From NCBI GenBank assembly GCA_937915375.1, contig CALDMO010000033.1, forward strand, positions 1 through 64,000: 64,000 bases of DNA. Direction: 5' to 3'. This DNA comes from an uncultured Marvinbryantia sp. (GTDB lineage Bacteria; Bacillota; Clostridia; Lachnospirales; Lachnospiraceae). The position numbers and the translations under genes were made by a program. The notes under the pieces were generated by a model. It made no database searches, was not told the DNA's origin, and saw only the letters and a program-made list of their open reading frames with translations. Positions 1-8,350 of this stretch are shown here, in pieces. Numbering within the stretch: position 1 is the stretch's first letter; each line of letters begins with the position of its first letter.

Positions 1-1384
1 CCATATCCTCGGTGGATTTTTCCCTACCCAACAAGACAACCGTCTCCACATGCACCGTTCCCGGGAACATGTCCACACAGCACACCTTTTCCACCTTATA
101 CCCGTACTCTTTAAACACAACCAGATCCCTCGCCAGACTGGTTGGCTTACACGAAATATAAACCATATGCTCACAGCCGTATCCCTCAATAATTTTCGTA
201 AGCGCTTTCGGATGGATGCCATCTCGCGGTGGATCAAGAACAATAATATCCGGTTTTATTTCAATACCGTCAATCGCTTTTAATACATCCCCGGCAATAA
301 ATTCACAGTTTGTCAGTCCATTTCCCGCAGCGTTTGCCTTTGCCGCCTCAACAGCTTCTTCTACAATTTCAATTCCAATCACCTGTTTTGCGACAGGCGC
401 CAGCATCTGGGCAATCGTGCCAGTACCGGAATAAAGATCAAAAATAACCTTATCCTTTGTATCGCCAACGTAAGAACGCGCTGTCTCATAGAGGACTTCC
501 GCTCCCAATGAATTTGTCTGAAAAAAGGAAAACGGTGAAATCTTAAACTGCAGCCCGAGAAGTTCCTCATAAAAATAGTCGCGGCCATACAGCAGATCTG
601 TACTGTCATTCTGAATAATATCCGCCACACTATCATTTTTTGTGTGAAGGATTCCGGCGATCGTACCGGAAAGCTCCAGCTCCAGCAGACGCTCCTTCAT
701 CTCATTAAGCAGATCTGTGTGATCTTCCTGCGTGGTTGTCACAAGATCTATCAAAATCTCTCCTGTCTTCTGTCCTTTTCTCACCAACAAATGACGTAGA
801 TATCCTTCATGTGTCATCTTGTGCAGAAACTTTACTTTCTTTTCAGCAAATAATTCTACCACACAAACGAGGATTTTTCGGAAATCCTCATCCACAATCT
901 GACAATCAGAAACAGTTACAATATCATAAAAGCTGCCGCGTTTATGCATCCCCAGCGAAAGCGGACCATCCTTAAATGCATCACCAAACGAAAACTCCAT
1001 TTTATTACGGTATCCACTCTCCTTCGGGCTGCGTTTGATTCCCTCAAAAACATAATCACCGCAAACCTCATCGAGCAGTTTTCGCACCTGTGCTGCTTTC
1101 ATCTCTAATTGTTTCTCATACGGCAGAGTACGATATGTACAGCCGCCACATTCCGCAAAATGAATGCAATCCGATTCCCGCTCCAGCGGTGATCGCTCCA
1201 GCACTTCCAGAAGACGCCCTTCCGCTTTGCCTTTTCGCATCTTGTTAATACCCATGCGTACCTTCTGTCCGGCAACTGTATTTTTGACAACAACTGTTTT
1301 TTCTTCACCCTCTATTTTCACAATTCCTTTGTTCGGAAACTGTACTTCTGTGACAATTCCTTCCAGAATCTGACCTTTTTTCAT
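1..1384 (-). CDS. rlmD: 23S rRNA (uracil-5-)-methyltransferase, RumA/TrmA family (3' end outside window)
   Basis: SAM-dependent enzyme expected to methylate C5 of a uridine in 23S rRNA. Translation from the ATG at 1384 begins MKKGQILEGIVTEVQF, a TRAM-like RNA-binding start. A cysteine motif (ECGGC) near residue 75 fits the 4Fe-4S cluster of RumA-type enzymes. Further on the frame reads DPPRDGIHPK, and then YISCKPTSLARD, which holds the catalytic cysteine used to attack uracil C6. About 461 codons are visible and the stop lies left of the window, so the protein is longer than a minimal RumA. The family is certain. The exact rRNA position (1939-type or 747-type) cannot be told, because one Firmicutes enzyme can do both; the symbol is therefore tentative. 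Confidence 0.85.
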   Translation of the reverse strand, partial: MKKGQILEGIVTEVQFPNKGIVKIEGEEKTVVVKNTVAGQKVRMGINKMRKGKAEGRLLEVLERSPLERESDCIHFAECGGCTYRTLPYEKQLEMKAAQVRKLLDEVCGDYVFEGIKRSPKESGYRNKMEFSFGDAFKDGPLSLGMHKRGSFYDIVTVSDCQIVDEDFRKILVCVVELFAEKKVKFLHKMTHEGYLRHLLVRKGQKTGEILIDLVTTTQEDHTDLLNEMKERLLELELSGTIAGILHTKNDSVADIIQNDSTDLLYGRDYFYEELLGLQFKISPFSFFQTNSLGAEVLYETARSYVGDTKDKVIFDLYSGTGTIAQMLAPVAKQVIGIEIVEEAVEAAKANAAGNGLTNCEFIAGDVLKAIDGIEIKPDIIVLDPPRDGIHPKALTKIIEGYGCEHMVYISCKPTSLARDLVVFKEYGYKVEKVCCVDMFPGTVHVETVVLLGREKSTEDM

Positions 1385-1481
1385 ACTTGATTTCTATTCC
1401 TTTCCACTACTTTTTATCCAAACTGTTGCGATAACAACGCCACGTATATTATACCATCTTCTTTTTATGTCTGTCACTCAA

Positions 1482-1513
1482 AAACCGACGTTCCTGCTCC
1501 GAAACGCCGGTTT
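1482..1513 (-). terminator. Rho-independent terminator of pcrA
   Basis: An inverted repeat pairs AAACCGACGTT (1482-1492) with AACGCCGGTTT (1503-1513), with one mismatch. On the minus strand it is followed by a T run. It lies just after the pcrA stop codon. Confidence 0.75.
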
Positions 1514-1523
1514 CCTGTAATCC

Positions 1524-3836
1524 TTATATCTTCTGCAGTTTCGCAAACGCCGCAAACATCTTCTTCACGCCATATTTTTCAAAATCAACGGTTACTTCAA
1601 AGTCTTTTCCGCCGTCGATGATGTTCTGTACCGTACCAACACCGAATTTGATATGTTTTACCATATCCCCGACGTCATAATCCAGATGATCGGATTTCGT
1701 CACCTTAAACTGTGACGGCTGAAAAGCCTTACTCTGAAAAGCTTTTTTTGCCTGCATGTACGGATTATTCTCACTCTTCTGCAAAGTGGAAAACGGCAAA
1801 TCAAATACATCATCTGCCGGTCCTCCGCCTAAGGAGTTCCCAAAAGAAATATTTTCACCCGCTCTGCTGCCGGCGCCCGCCAGATAATTGCGTCCGCCGA
1901 TTTTCGCTTCTCCGGCATCCAATAAATACTCCGGAATTTCTTTTAAAAAGCGTGACATTGCGTTAAACCGTGTTTCCCCCCGCACCATACGTTGTTTTGC
2001 GCAGGTAATCGTCAGCGTCTGCATCGCTCTGGTAATTCCCACATAACAGAGACGTCGCTCTTCCTCCAACTCGTCCGGATCATCTCCGCCAATACTCATA
2101 TAGCTCGGAAATATCCCTTCTTCCAGACCGGTCAGATATACATTCGGAAATTCCAATCCCTTGGCGCTGTGCAGCGTCATCAGCACTACACGGTTATCAT
2201 TTTCATCCAAGTTATCAATATCGGCTACCAAAGCTACTTCTTCCAGAAATCCGCTAAGGCTTGGTTCTGCCGCCGACTCTTCATAGGAAACAACCTTTGA
2301 AATCAATTCATCAATATTTTCTATTCTGGCGCGTGCTTCCTCGGTATCCTCCGCTTCAAGTTCTGCTACATATCCAGTCGTCTCAATAATCGTCATCAGA
2401 AGATCGTGTACGCTCAAAAATTCTGCCTGACTTCGCAGGGTCTGAATAAAAGTCACAAACGGCTTTACCTTGACCGCGCTTCGTCCCAGTCCCGGAATCT
2501 CATCCGCATTTTTTAAGGCATTATAAAAACTCAGTTCATGATCAACCGCATAAACCTGCACCTTTGCCAGCGTTGTTGCTCCAATGCCGCGTTTCGGTAC
2601 GTTAATGATACGGCGCACAGCCAGATCGTCTCTTGCGTTATCGACTGTTTTCAGATAGCTAAGTAAATCTTTAATCTCTTTTCTGGCATAAAAATTTACA
2701 CCGCCGACAATCTTATATGGGATATTGGCCAACAAAAATTTTTCTTCAAACAGACGCGACTGCGCATTTGTACGGTACAAAACAGCATTATCCTGATAAG
2801 TCAGTTCGCCCCCTCGCACCTTTTTCGCAATGTCAGACGCTACATAATCCGCCTCGTCATAAGCAGTCATAAACTGCTTTGCCACCACTTGACGGCCTTC
2901 TTCATTCTCTGTCCAAAGTCTTTTCGGTTTACGGCCCCGGTTATGCCGAATCACCTCATTTGCCGCATTCAGAATATTCTGCGTAGAACGATAATTCTGT
3001 TCCAGCTTAATTACCTTTGCTTCCTCAAATACCTTTTCAAAGTTCAGAATATTTCCAATATTCGCTCCGCGGAATTTGTAAATAGACTGATCATCATCAC
3101 CGACTACGCAGAGATTCCGGTATTTTTCCGCAAGAATCCGCACCAGCTCAAACTGCGCCGTGTTCGTATCCTGATACTCGTCCACCATAATGTAACGGAA
3201 TCGGTCCTGATAATGTTCCAACACGTCCGGACAGGTTTTAAAAAGTTCCACAGTTTTCACAATCAGATCGTCAAAATCCAATGCGTTATTCCGTTTTAAC
3301 TGAATCTGATATTCACGGTAAGCATCGGCAATCTTTCGTTTGTGAAAATCGCCGTAAACCAGTTTTTCGTACTGCTCCGGTCCAATCAGCTCATCCTTTG
3401 CAGATGAGATTGCCGCCAAAATACTTTTTTCTTTATATATTTTGGTATCAATTTTCAACTGCTTACAGACATCCTTGATCATCGATTTCTGATCATCCGC
3501 ATCATAAATCGTAAAATTTGTCGTATATCCCAAACGATCAATAAAACGGCGCAAAATGCGGACGCAGGCTGAATGAAAAGTGGAAACCCAGATGCTTTCC
3601 GCTCCAAATTCGATCATCTGGTTCACGCGCTCGCGCATCTCGCCTGCTGCCTTATTTGTAAAAGTAATCGCAAGAATGTTCCAAGGCGCCACATTCTCAT
3701 CCTCAATCAAATGGGCCATGCGGTATGTCAAAACTCGCGTCTTTCCCGAACCGGCGCCCGCTAAAATCAGCAGCGGTCCGTTTATCGTCAAAGCTGCCTC
3801 TTTTTGCATGTCATTTAAAGTATCGTATGCTATCAT
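1524..3836 (-). CDS. pcrA: ATP-dependent DNA helicase PcrA (UvrD/Rep family)
   Basis: Superfamily 1A 3'-5' helicase used in nucleotide excision repair and in clearing proteins from DNA. The 770-residue length is normal for PcrA. Visible motifs are the Q motif/Walker A (LNDMQKEAA and GAGSGKT, residues about 7-33), Walker B (VDEYQDT, about residue 215), motif III (VVGDDDQSIYKFRGA), motif IV (LEQNYRST), motif V (VVLMTLHSAKGLEF) and motif VI (RRLCYVGITRA). The C-terminal 50 residues (DVGDMVKHIKFGVGTV) are the Tudor-like domain by which PcrA contacts RNA polymerase. The ATG at 3836 has a GGGAG ribosome binding site. It is divergent from the DUF1836 gene and shares an 83-bp promoter region with it. 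Confidence 0.95.
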   Translation of the reverse strand: MIAYDTLNDMQKEAALTINGPLLILAGAGSGKTRVLTYRMAHLIEDENVAPWNILAITFTNKAAGEMRERVNQMIEFGAESIWVSTFHSACVRILRRFIDRLGYTTNFTIYDADDQKSMIKDVCKQLKIDTKIYKEKSILAAISSAKDELIGPEQYEKLVYGDFHKRKIADAYREYQIQLKRNNALDFDDLIVKTVELFKTCPDVLEHYQDRFRYIMVDEYQDTNTAQFELVRILAEKYRNLCVVGDDDQSIYKFRGANIGNILNFEKVFEEAKVIKLEQNYRSTQNILNAANEVIRHNRGRKPKRLWTENEEGRQVVAKQFMTAYDEADYVASDIAKKVRGGELTYQDNAVLYRTNAQSRLFEEKFLLANIPYKIVGGVNFYARKEIKDLLSYLKTVDNARDDLAVRRIINVPKRGIGATTLAKVQVYAVDHELSFYNALKNADEIPGLGRSAVKVKPFVTFIQTLRSQAEFLSVHDLLMTIIETTGYVAELEAEDTEEARARIENIDELISKVVSYEESAAEPSLSGFLEEVALVADIDNLDENDNRVVLMTLHSAKGLEFPNVYLTGLEEGIFPSYMSIGGDDPDELEEERRLCYVGITRAMQTLTITCAKQRMVRGETRFNAMSRFLKEIPEYLLDAGEAKIGGRNYLAGAGSRAGENISFGNSLGGGPADDVFDLPFSTLQKSENNPYMQAKKAFQSKAFQPSQFKVTKSDHLDYDVGDMVKHIKFGVGTVQNIIDGGKDFEVTVDFEKYGVKKMFAAFAKLQKI

Positions 3837-3864
3837 TCTTTTTCTCCCGAAATATAAAAAAAGC

Positions 3865-3893
3865 TTGTCATGTAGTTTTAAAAACTGTATAAT
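3865..3893 (+). promoter_or_regulatory. Sigma-A type promoter for the DUF1836 gene
   Basis: TTGTCA (3865-3870) and TATAAT (3888-3893) are separated by exactly 17 bases. The downstream ATG at 3920 has a GGAAGG ribosome binding site. Confidence 0.7.
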
Positions 3894-3919
3894 CTAGTCA
3901 GAAAGGAAGGGACTTACTT

Positions 3920-4510
3920 ATGACCATTAATCCAGAAGATATGCTGCGCAGTATCCTTGAGAGCGTTTCGCGCATTGACTATATTAAACCGGATGACATT
4001 CCGAATATTGATCTCTACATGGATCAGGTGACTACATTTATGAATTCCCAGCTGAAATCGTCCAAACGTCACCCGGACGACAAGATTCTAACCAAAACCA
4101 TGATCAACAATTATGCAAAGAATCATCTGCTGCCCACACCGGATAAAAAGAAATATTCCCGGGAGCATGTGTTGATTCTAATTTTCATTTACTATTTTAA
4201 GGGCTTTTTATCGATTACCGATATCCAGTCCCTGCTTGCTCCGCTAACAACGCAGTATTTCAAAAATAAAGAGGGAATCAATATTGAATCCCTCTATCGC
4301 GAAGTTTTCAGCATGGAAAAAGCACAGGCGGAGCATCTGAAATCTGACCTGACAGAAAAATACGAAGCTGCACAGCAGACGTTCGCGGATGCGCCGGCAG
4401 ATGATCAGGATTTTCTGCGCCTGTTTTCTTTTATCAGTCTGTTAAGCTTTGATGTCTATGTAAAAAAACAGATCATCGAAAAAATTATTGATTCTCTTCC
4501 ATCCGACTGA
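3920..4510 (+). CDS. DUF1836 domain-containing protein
   Basis: A 196-residue soluble protein that I recognise as DUF1836. The core is KTMINNYAKNHLLPTPDKKKYSREHVLILIFIYYFKG in character (residues about 60-95; the key run is NNYAKNHLLP). This resembles a MerR-like winged-helix region, so a DNA-binding role is plausible, but the family has no established function. Start ATG 3920 has a good ribosome binding site and a strong promoter. Its 3' end overlaps the convergent yerC-like gene by 26 bases. Confidence 0.75.
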   Translation: MTINPEDMLRSILESVSRIDYIKPDDIPNIDLYMDQVTTFMNSQLKSSKRHPDDKILTKTMINNYAKNHLLPTPDKKKYSREHVLILIFIYYFKGFLSITDIQSLLAPLTTQYFKNKEGINIESLYREVFSMEKAQAEHLKSDLTEKYEAAQQTFADAPADDQDFLRLFSFISLLSFDVYVKKQIIEKIIDSLPSD

Positions 4511-4778
4511 ATACCATCTGATATCCATCATTTCCATAATTAAGCGAGCGATTTACACGGCTGATCGTAGCCGTGGAAGCTCCTGTCTGCTCTGCGATCT
4601 CCAGATAAGTTTTATTCTGGGTCAGCATTTTCGCTACTTCAAATCGCTGGGAAAGTGACAAAATTTCATTCACTGTACAGACATCCTCAAAAAAGCGATA
4701 ACACTCTTCCTTGTCTTTCAGCTGCAGCACAGCTTCAAACAAATGGTCAACTGCTGTTGTTCTGATTTTTTTGCTCAT
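4485..4778 (-). CDS. YerC/YecD family TrpR-related regulator
   Basis: A 97-residue TrpR-superfamily protein with helix-turn-helix FEVAKMLTQNKTYLEIAEQTGASTATISRVNRSL. The segment TYLEIAEQTGASTATISRV is the recognition unit and the last residues are the wing region, as in YerC proteins of Firmicutes. I chose the ATG at 4778 (MSKKIRTTAV) because AAGGAG lies 12 bases upstream; an in-frame ATG at 4808 has no ribosome binding site. It lies 39 bases after the ketopantoate-reductase-like gene and is probably the last gene of that operon. Its target is unknown. It overlaps the DUF1836 gene tail to tail. Confidence 0.85.
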   Translation of the reverse strand: MSKKIRTTAVDHLFEAVLQLKDKEECYRFFEDVCTVNEILSLSQRFEVAKMLTQNKTYLEIAEQTGASTATISRVNRSLNYGNDGYQMVFSRMEENQ

Positions 4779-4817
4779 AGTCTCTCTTCTCTCCTTATCC
4801 TCATGCACTGTTGAAAA

Positions 4818-5747
4818 TTAAATATGCTTACGAAGCGCATCTACTTTTTCCCGTGCTTTTATTGTTTTGTAAAGAATATCATTCACCGGTGTGACAATCC
4901 CATGCTTTTTGCCGAGCTGCACCACTGTACCGGCGTACTCATCAATCTCTAACGGACGTCCCGCCTCCACATCCTGAAGCATGGACATCTTTTTGTGTGC
5001 CGGATAGTGAAGCAGAATATCCAGCATCTCATCCCTGTCTTTTTCAGTCAGATTTACTTTCTCTGCTCTAGCAAGCAGCAGAATTTCATCCATACACAAG
5101 CGAATGATCTCTACAATCTCCTCCACCTGCGTAAAATATCCACATTCCACACCCACTTCCACAGCAGCAAGACTTCCTCCTGTATTGGAAAGCCATTTCC
5201 GCCATTGCGTGCGCCGCATATCCTCGTAAATGCGTACATTAATTCCGGAATCCTTCAGACATTCATACACTGCCTGTACTTCAGGCGCCGGTACACGGTT
5301 ATTCTCATAACCGATCTGCACTTCCCCAGACGTTGTAAAATATACCTTATGTCCGGTGCGGTGCGCATCCGTGCGCAGCATTACACCGTACAGCACTCGG
5401 TTCTCCGGAAAAGCTTCTCTCAGACGCTGTGTTGCCATAATACCATTTAATAATGGCAGGATAATTGTTTCTTTCCCGATCAGACCACGGATATCTTCTA
5501 TCACTGTATCCAGACTATAGCATTTGACGGAAATAATCAATAAGTCAATATTTATTTTTTGCGATTCTTCCGCATATATCTTTGGATACAATGTACAGTC
5601 GTTTACAGAAATGCCGTTTTTTTTCAATCGCACCGCTCTGTCTCCACGTGCCAGAAGATAAAAATCATCTGCATATGCCCGGTCAAGATAAGAAATCAAT
5701 GCGGTTCCGACCGAACCGGCACCAATCAGCCCGATTGTTTTTATCAT
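4818..5747 (-). CDS. 2-dehydropantoate 2-reductase-like protein (PanE/ApbA family)
   Basis: NADPH-dependent reductase fold of the ketopantoate reductase family, which normally makes pantoate for coenzyme A synthesis. The N-terminal Rossmann motif is GLIGAGSVGTA (residues 5-15). The mid-protein runs ISVKCYSLDTVI and LPLLNGI match the family substrate/cofactor regions, and a C-terminal helical domain follows. Length is 309 residues. I chose ATG 5747 (MIKTIGLIGAG) with an upstream GGAAAG; a longer frame from 5852 would overlap the preceding gene deeply. It starts 29 bases after the adenylate-forming ligase, in one operon with it and the PHP gene. Many PanE-like paralogues act on other 2-oxoacids, so the substrate is uncertain. 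Confidence 0.8.
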   Translation of the reverse strand: MIKTIGLIGAGSVGTALISYLDRAYADDFYLLARGDRAVRLKKNGISVNDCTLYPKIYAEESQKINIDLLIISVKCYSLDTVIEDIRGLIGKETIILPLLNGIMATQRLREAFPENRVLYGVMLRTDAHRTGHKVYFTTSGEVQIGYENNRVPAPEVQAVYECLKDSGINVRIYEDMRRTQWRKWLSNTGGSLAAVEVGVECGYFTQVEEIVEIIRLCMDEILLLARAEKVNLTEKDRDEMLDILLHYPAHKKMSMLQDVEAGRPLEIDEYAGTVVQLGKKHGIVTPVNDILYKTIKAREKVDALRKHI

Positions 5748-5776
5748 ACTCTGTTTTCTTTCCAATATCCGCCCTC

Positions 5777-7099
5777 CTACTTCGTCTCTTCCATATGACA
5801 GGCAAAGCAGCGCATCTTGCCGTTTTTCTCCGGCGGAATCACATTCATCCACTCAAAGTGCAGACGAAACTCCTCACCGAACAGCGCATGCATTTTTTCC
5901 TCGAAGAAAGCCTCAAACTCTTCTACCGTATGGGCATCATTATGCGGATCTTTGACAAGCTGAATCCTCATATCGTGATAAGATTCCTGAATATAGCGGA
6001 ACTGCGCAATACCAACGATCCCGTTCGGAATCTTCATCAGCTCCAGCGCCGAAGTATCGTCACCATTTTCATGTTTTACCAGATCATTCACTCGTCCCTG
6101 AATCGACTTAATATACCGCACGCCGTCCAATGTAACAGATGTTGCCCGATCCCCGATCTCATAATTAATGATTGGGAAATCTTTCTTAAATAAAGTAGTA
6201 ATGATCACCTTACCGTCGTCAGCAAGCTGATTCTTATCATCATAGATATTCACCACATGCGTATCACTGTTAATATAGTACAATTCTTCTCCAGGAAGCT
6301 GCACAACACAGCTGCCGGTCTCAGAACTGCCGTACGCATCCACCAGACCATCTCCGAAAGTCTCCCGCAGAATCTTTCTGGTCATGTCATCAACCATCTC
6401 ACTGACCGGAGTGTAAAGTTTCGGCTTATGTACCGGAATCTGATGACGCTGCGCATAAAGTGCCATACGCACCAGACAATTACGGCGGAAACTGAGCACA
6501 TCCGGCTTGTACTCGTTGAGTTCTTTTAAAATATCACCGATACCGTCACCCACACAGTTTTTCTCTGAGACTACGCGCCGGCGCATCAGACCAAATTTTT
6601 GAATGATGGAATCTCCTTTTTTTGCATCCACATGCTTGTGGCTAGTCTCAAAAGAAAACAGCTTTCCACGCAGCGGATGATATCCGGCAAACATCAATAC
6701 GCGAATCCAATTGGCATCCACACAGGCTGATTCCCGCTGTGTCTGTAAAAATTTCAGCGGTGTGCCAGATGAACCGCTCGTACTGAGCACATTCCATCTC
6801 TCATGCATCTCCGGATGATCGTCATATTCCTTCTGCATCCAGAAGCGCAAATCCGCTCTTGTGATTGTCGGAAACTTCGCCAAATCCTCCGCACTGTGAA
6901 AATCATCCGGCGTCAGTCCGTATTTTACAAATTTTTGATGATAAAAAGGTATCCGATATGCCTTTTTCATCAGCTGGTGTACCTTTTTTCCCTGTCTTTT
7001 TTTGATAAATTCTCTGTCTGTAGGAATCTTTTTATCCAACTTCATGAGGTAATAAAAGGTCATGACGTTCTTCAGTTTTTTCTCTATCACAAAAGCCAT
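5777..7099 (-). CDS. PaaK/CapK-like adenylate-forming ligase
   Basis: A 440-residue member of the phenylacetate-CoA ligase/CapK branch of the acyl-adenylate enzymes. It would activate a carboxylate with ATP. The P-loop LSTSGSSGTPLKF (residues about 106-118), the DAYGSSETGSCV motif (about 255-266) and the mobile C-terminal domain (GRVNDLVKHENGD) are present. The start codon overlaps the stop of the PHP gene (TAATG), so translation is coupled. CapK-type relatives often act on cell-surface or natural-product substrates, and no acyl carrier protein is nearby, so the substrate cannot be predicted. Confidence 0.8.
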   Translation of the reverse strand: MAFVIEKKLKNVMTFYYLMKLDKKIPTDREFIKKRQGKKVHQLMKKAYRIPFYHQKFVKYGLTPDDFHSAEDLAKFPTITRADLRFWMQKEYDDHPEMHERWNVLSTSGSSGTPLKFLQTQRESACVDANWIRVLMFAGYHPLRGKLFSFETSHKHVDAKKGDSIIQKFGLMRRRVVSEKNCVGDGIGDILKELNEYKPDVLSFRRNCLVRMALYAQRHQIPVHKPKLYTPVSEMVDDMTRKILRETFGDGLVDAYGSSETGSCVVQLPGEELYYINSDTHVVNIYDDKNQLADDGKVIITTLFKKDFPIINYEIGDRATSVTLDGVRYIKSIQGRVNDLVKHENGDDTSALELMKIPNGIVGIAQFRYIQESYHDMRIQLVKDPHNDAHTVEEFEAFFEEKMHALFGEEFRLHFEWMNVIPPEKNGKMRCFACHMEETK

Positions 7100-7827
7100 T
7101 ATGCTCTCTCCTGTTTTCGATAATTAATATATTTCATCAATTCATCCGCGCTGCGATTCACAACCAGATGCTCTGGAAAATGAATCTCTTCCATTAAAGA
7201 TACCACGCGAGCATGATTGCCAATCTCCGTCGCAACATGCGCATCGCTTCCCACGATCACCGGAACCTCATATTTTGCACAGAGTTCCAGCATTCGAATA
7301 TCATTCTCTCTGGCCCCCTTACGGAATCCCCGCGGATTCAAAGAATTATTATTGACCTCAAGAAGCGTCCGATATTCTTTCGCTGCCTTAACCAGTTCTG
7401 GGTAATCCACCTCATAACGTCCATCATCCGGATGTCCGATAATGTTAATATACGGATTTTCCATCGCACAAAGATACGCCTGCGTGTTCTGCCCCTTTGT
7501 CCCAGGCGTATAGCAGGGCGGATGAAGACTGGCAATTGTCAGATCCATCTCTGAAAGCACTTCTTCCGATAAATCTACATGCCCTTTTTCATCAAGAATA
7601 TCGAGCTCCGTTCCATGCAGAAGAATGAGGCCAAACAGCTCTCTCGGCGCCACTCTTAAATTTGAAAAATAATATTCATGACTGCTGCCCGGCATCTGCG
7701 GTGCATGATCAGTAATCCCTAAAAGCTGCAATCCTTTTTTTGCTGCCTCCTGTGCCATTTCCCACATCGTATTGTAGGCATGACCGCTCGCCAGCGTATG
7801 TGTATGTACATCTAAAATATCAATCAT
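7099..7827 (-). CDS. PHP-domain phosphatase, YcdX-like
   Basis: A 242-residue PHP metallophosphoesterase. Metal ligands are visible in DVHTHTLASGHAY (residues 5-17), ITDHAPQMPGS, HGTELDI, ASLHPP, IIGHPDD and GSDAHVATEIG, the arrangement of the YcdX subgroup that binds three metals. It is the first gene of a likely four-gene operon (PHP, PaaK-like, PanE-like, YerC-like). The next gene starts inside its stop codon. A promoter (7872-7901) lies 45 bases upstream. The substrate is unknown. Confidence 0.85.
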   Translation of the reverse strand: MIDILDVHTHTLASGHAYNTMWEMAQEAAKKGLQLLGITDHAPQMPGSSHEYYFSNLRVAPRELFGLILLHGTELDILDEKGHVDLSEEVLSEMDLTIASLHPPCYTPGTKGQNTQAYLCAMENPYINIIGHPDDGRYEVDYPELVKAAKEYRTLLEVNNNSLNPRGFRKGARENDIRMLELCAKYEVPVIVGSDAHVATEIGNHARVVSLMEEIHFPEHLVVNRSADELMKYINYRKQERA

Positions 7828-7871
7828 AGTATCGTTTCCTTTATTTCATTTAAGGGCATTCTTTCTGACTT

Positions 7872-7901
7872 AGTATAACATAAAAGGATTCCGATTATCA
7901 A
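7872..7901 (-). promoter_or_regulatory. Promoter of the PHP/PaaK/PanE/YerC operon
   Basis: On the minus strand TTGATA (7896-7901) and TATACT (7872-7877) are separated by 18 bases, about 45 bases before the PHP start codon. Confidence 0.7.
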
Positions 7902-7979
7902 CCCTTTTCACAGAACGCAAAATATGGTAGACTGTATGTATTAATGGTATTATTTAACGAAAGCGAGGATCTATTTATT

Positions 7980-8261
7980 ATGGGAAACTTAACAAAAAAA
8001 GACAACACATACATTCATCAGAACCGCGGCGTCTGCTCTTCTGCCATCGAGTTTGAGGTAGTGGACGATCACCTGAAAAATGTTCATTTCATCGGCGGAT
8101 GCAACGGAAATACACAAGGCATCGGCAAATTAGTAGAAGGCATGGAAATCCATGATGTCATTAACAGACTGGAAGGCGTTCGCTGCGGCGGCAGACCGAC
8201 TTCCTGTCCTGATCAGCTTGCGCTTGCACTGAAAACATATTTGGAAACTGCCGAAGCATAA
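7980..8261 (+). CDS. TSCPD domain protein (TIGR03905-type)
   Basis: A 93-residue protein that is essentially one TSCPD domain, named for its conserved motif, seen here as CGGRPTSCPDQLA near the C-terminus. A second cysteine cluster, RGVCSSAIEF, is near the N-terminus and GGCNGNTQGI is central, so a metal-binding fold is likely. The same domain occurs at the C-terminus of some ribonucleotide reductases and in stand-alone proteins without a known role. I chose ATG 7980 (MGNLTKKDN) with GCGAGGA upstream over an in-frame ATG at 7944 that lies within the promoter region. Confidence 0.8.
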   Translation: MGNLTKKDNTYIHQNRGVCSSAIEFEVVDDHLKNVHFIGGCNGNTQGIGKLVEGMEIHDVINRLEGVRCGGRPTSCPDQLALALKTYLETAEA

Positions 8262-8279
8262 AATATTACAGATTTTTCA

Positions 8280-8308
8280 TTGCAATTCTTGTTCTGACAT
8301 ATTATAAT
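8280..8308 (+). promoter_or_regulatory. Promoter of the flavodiiron gene
   Basis: TTGCAA (8280-8285) and TATAAT (8303-8308) with a 17-base spacer, about 43 bases before the ATG at 8351, which follows an AAAGGAG ribosome binding site. Confidence 0.7.
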
Positions 8309-8350
8309 AATAGAGATTATTACTAAAATCATTTATAAAGGAGCGTAAAT

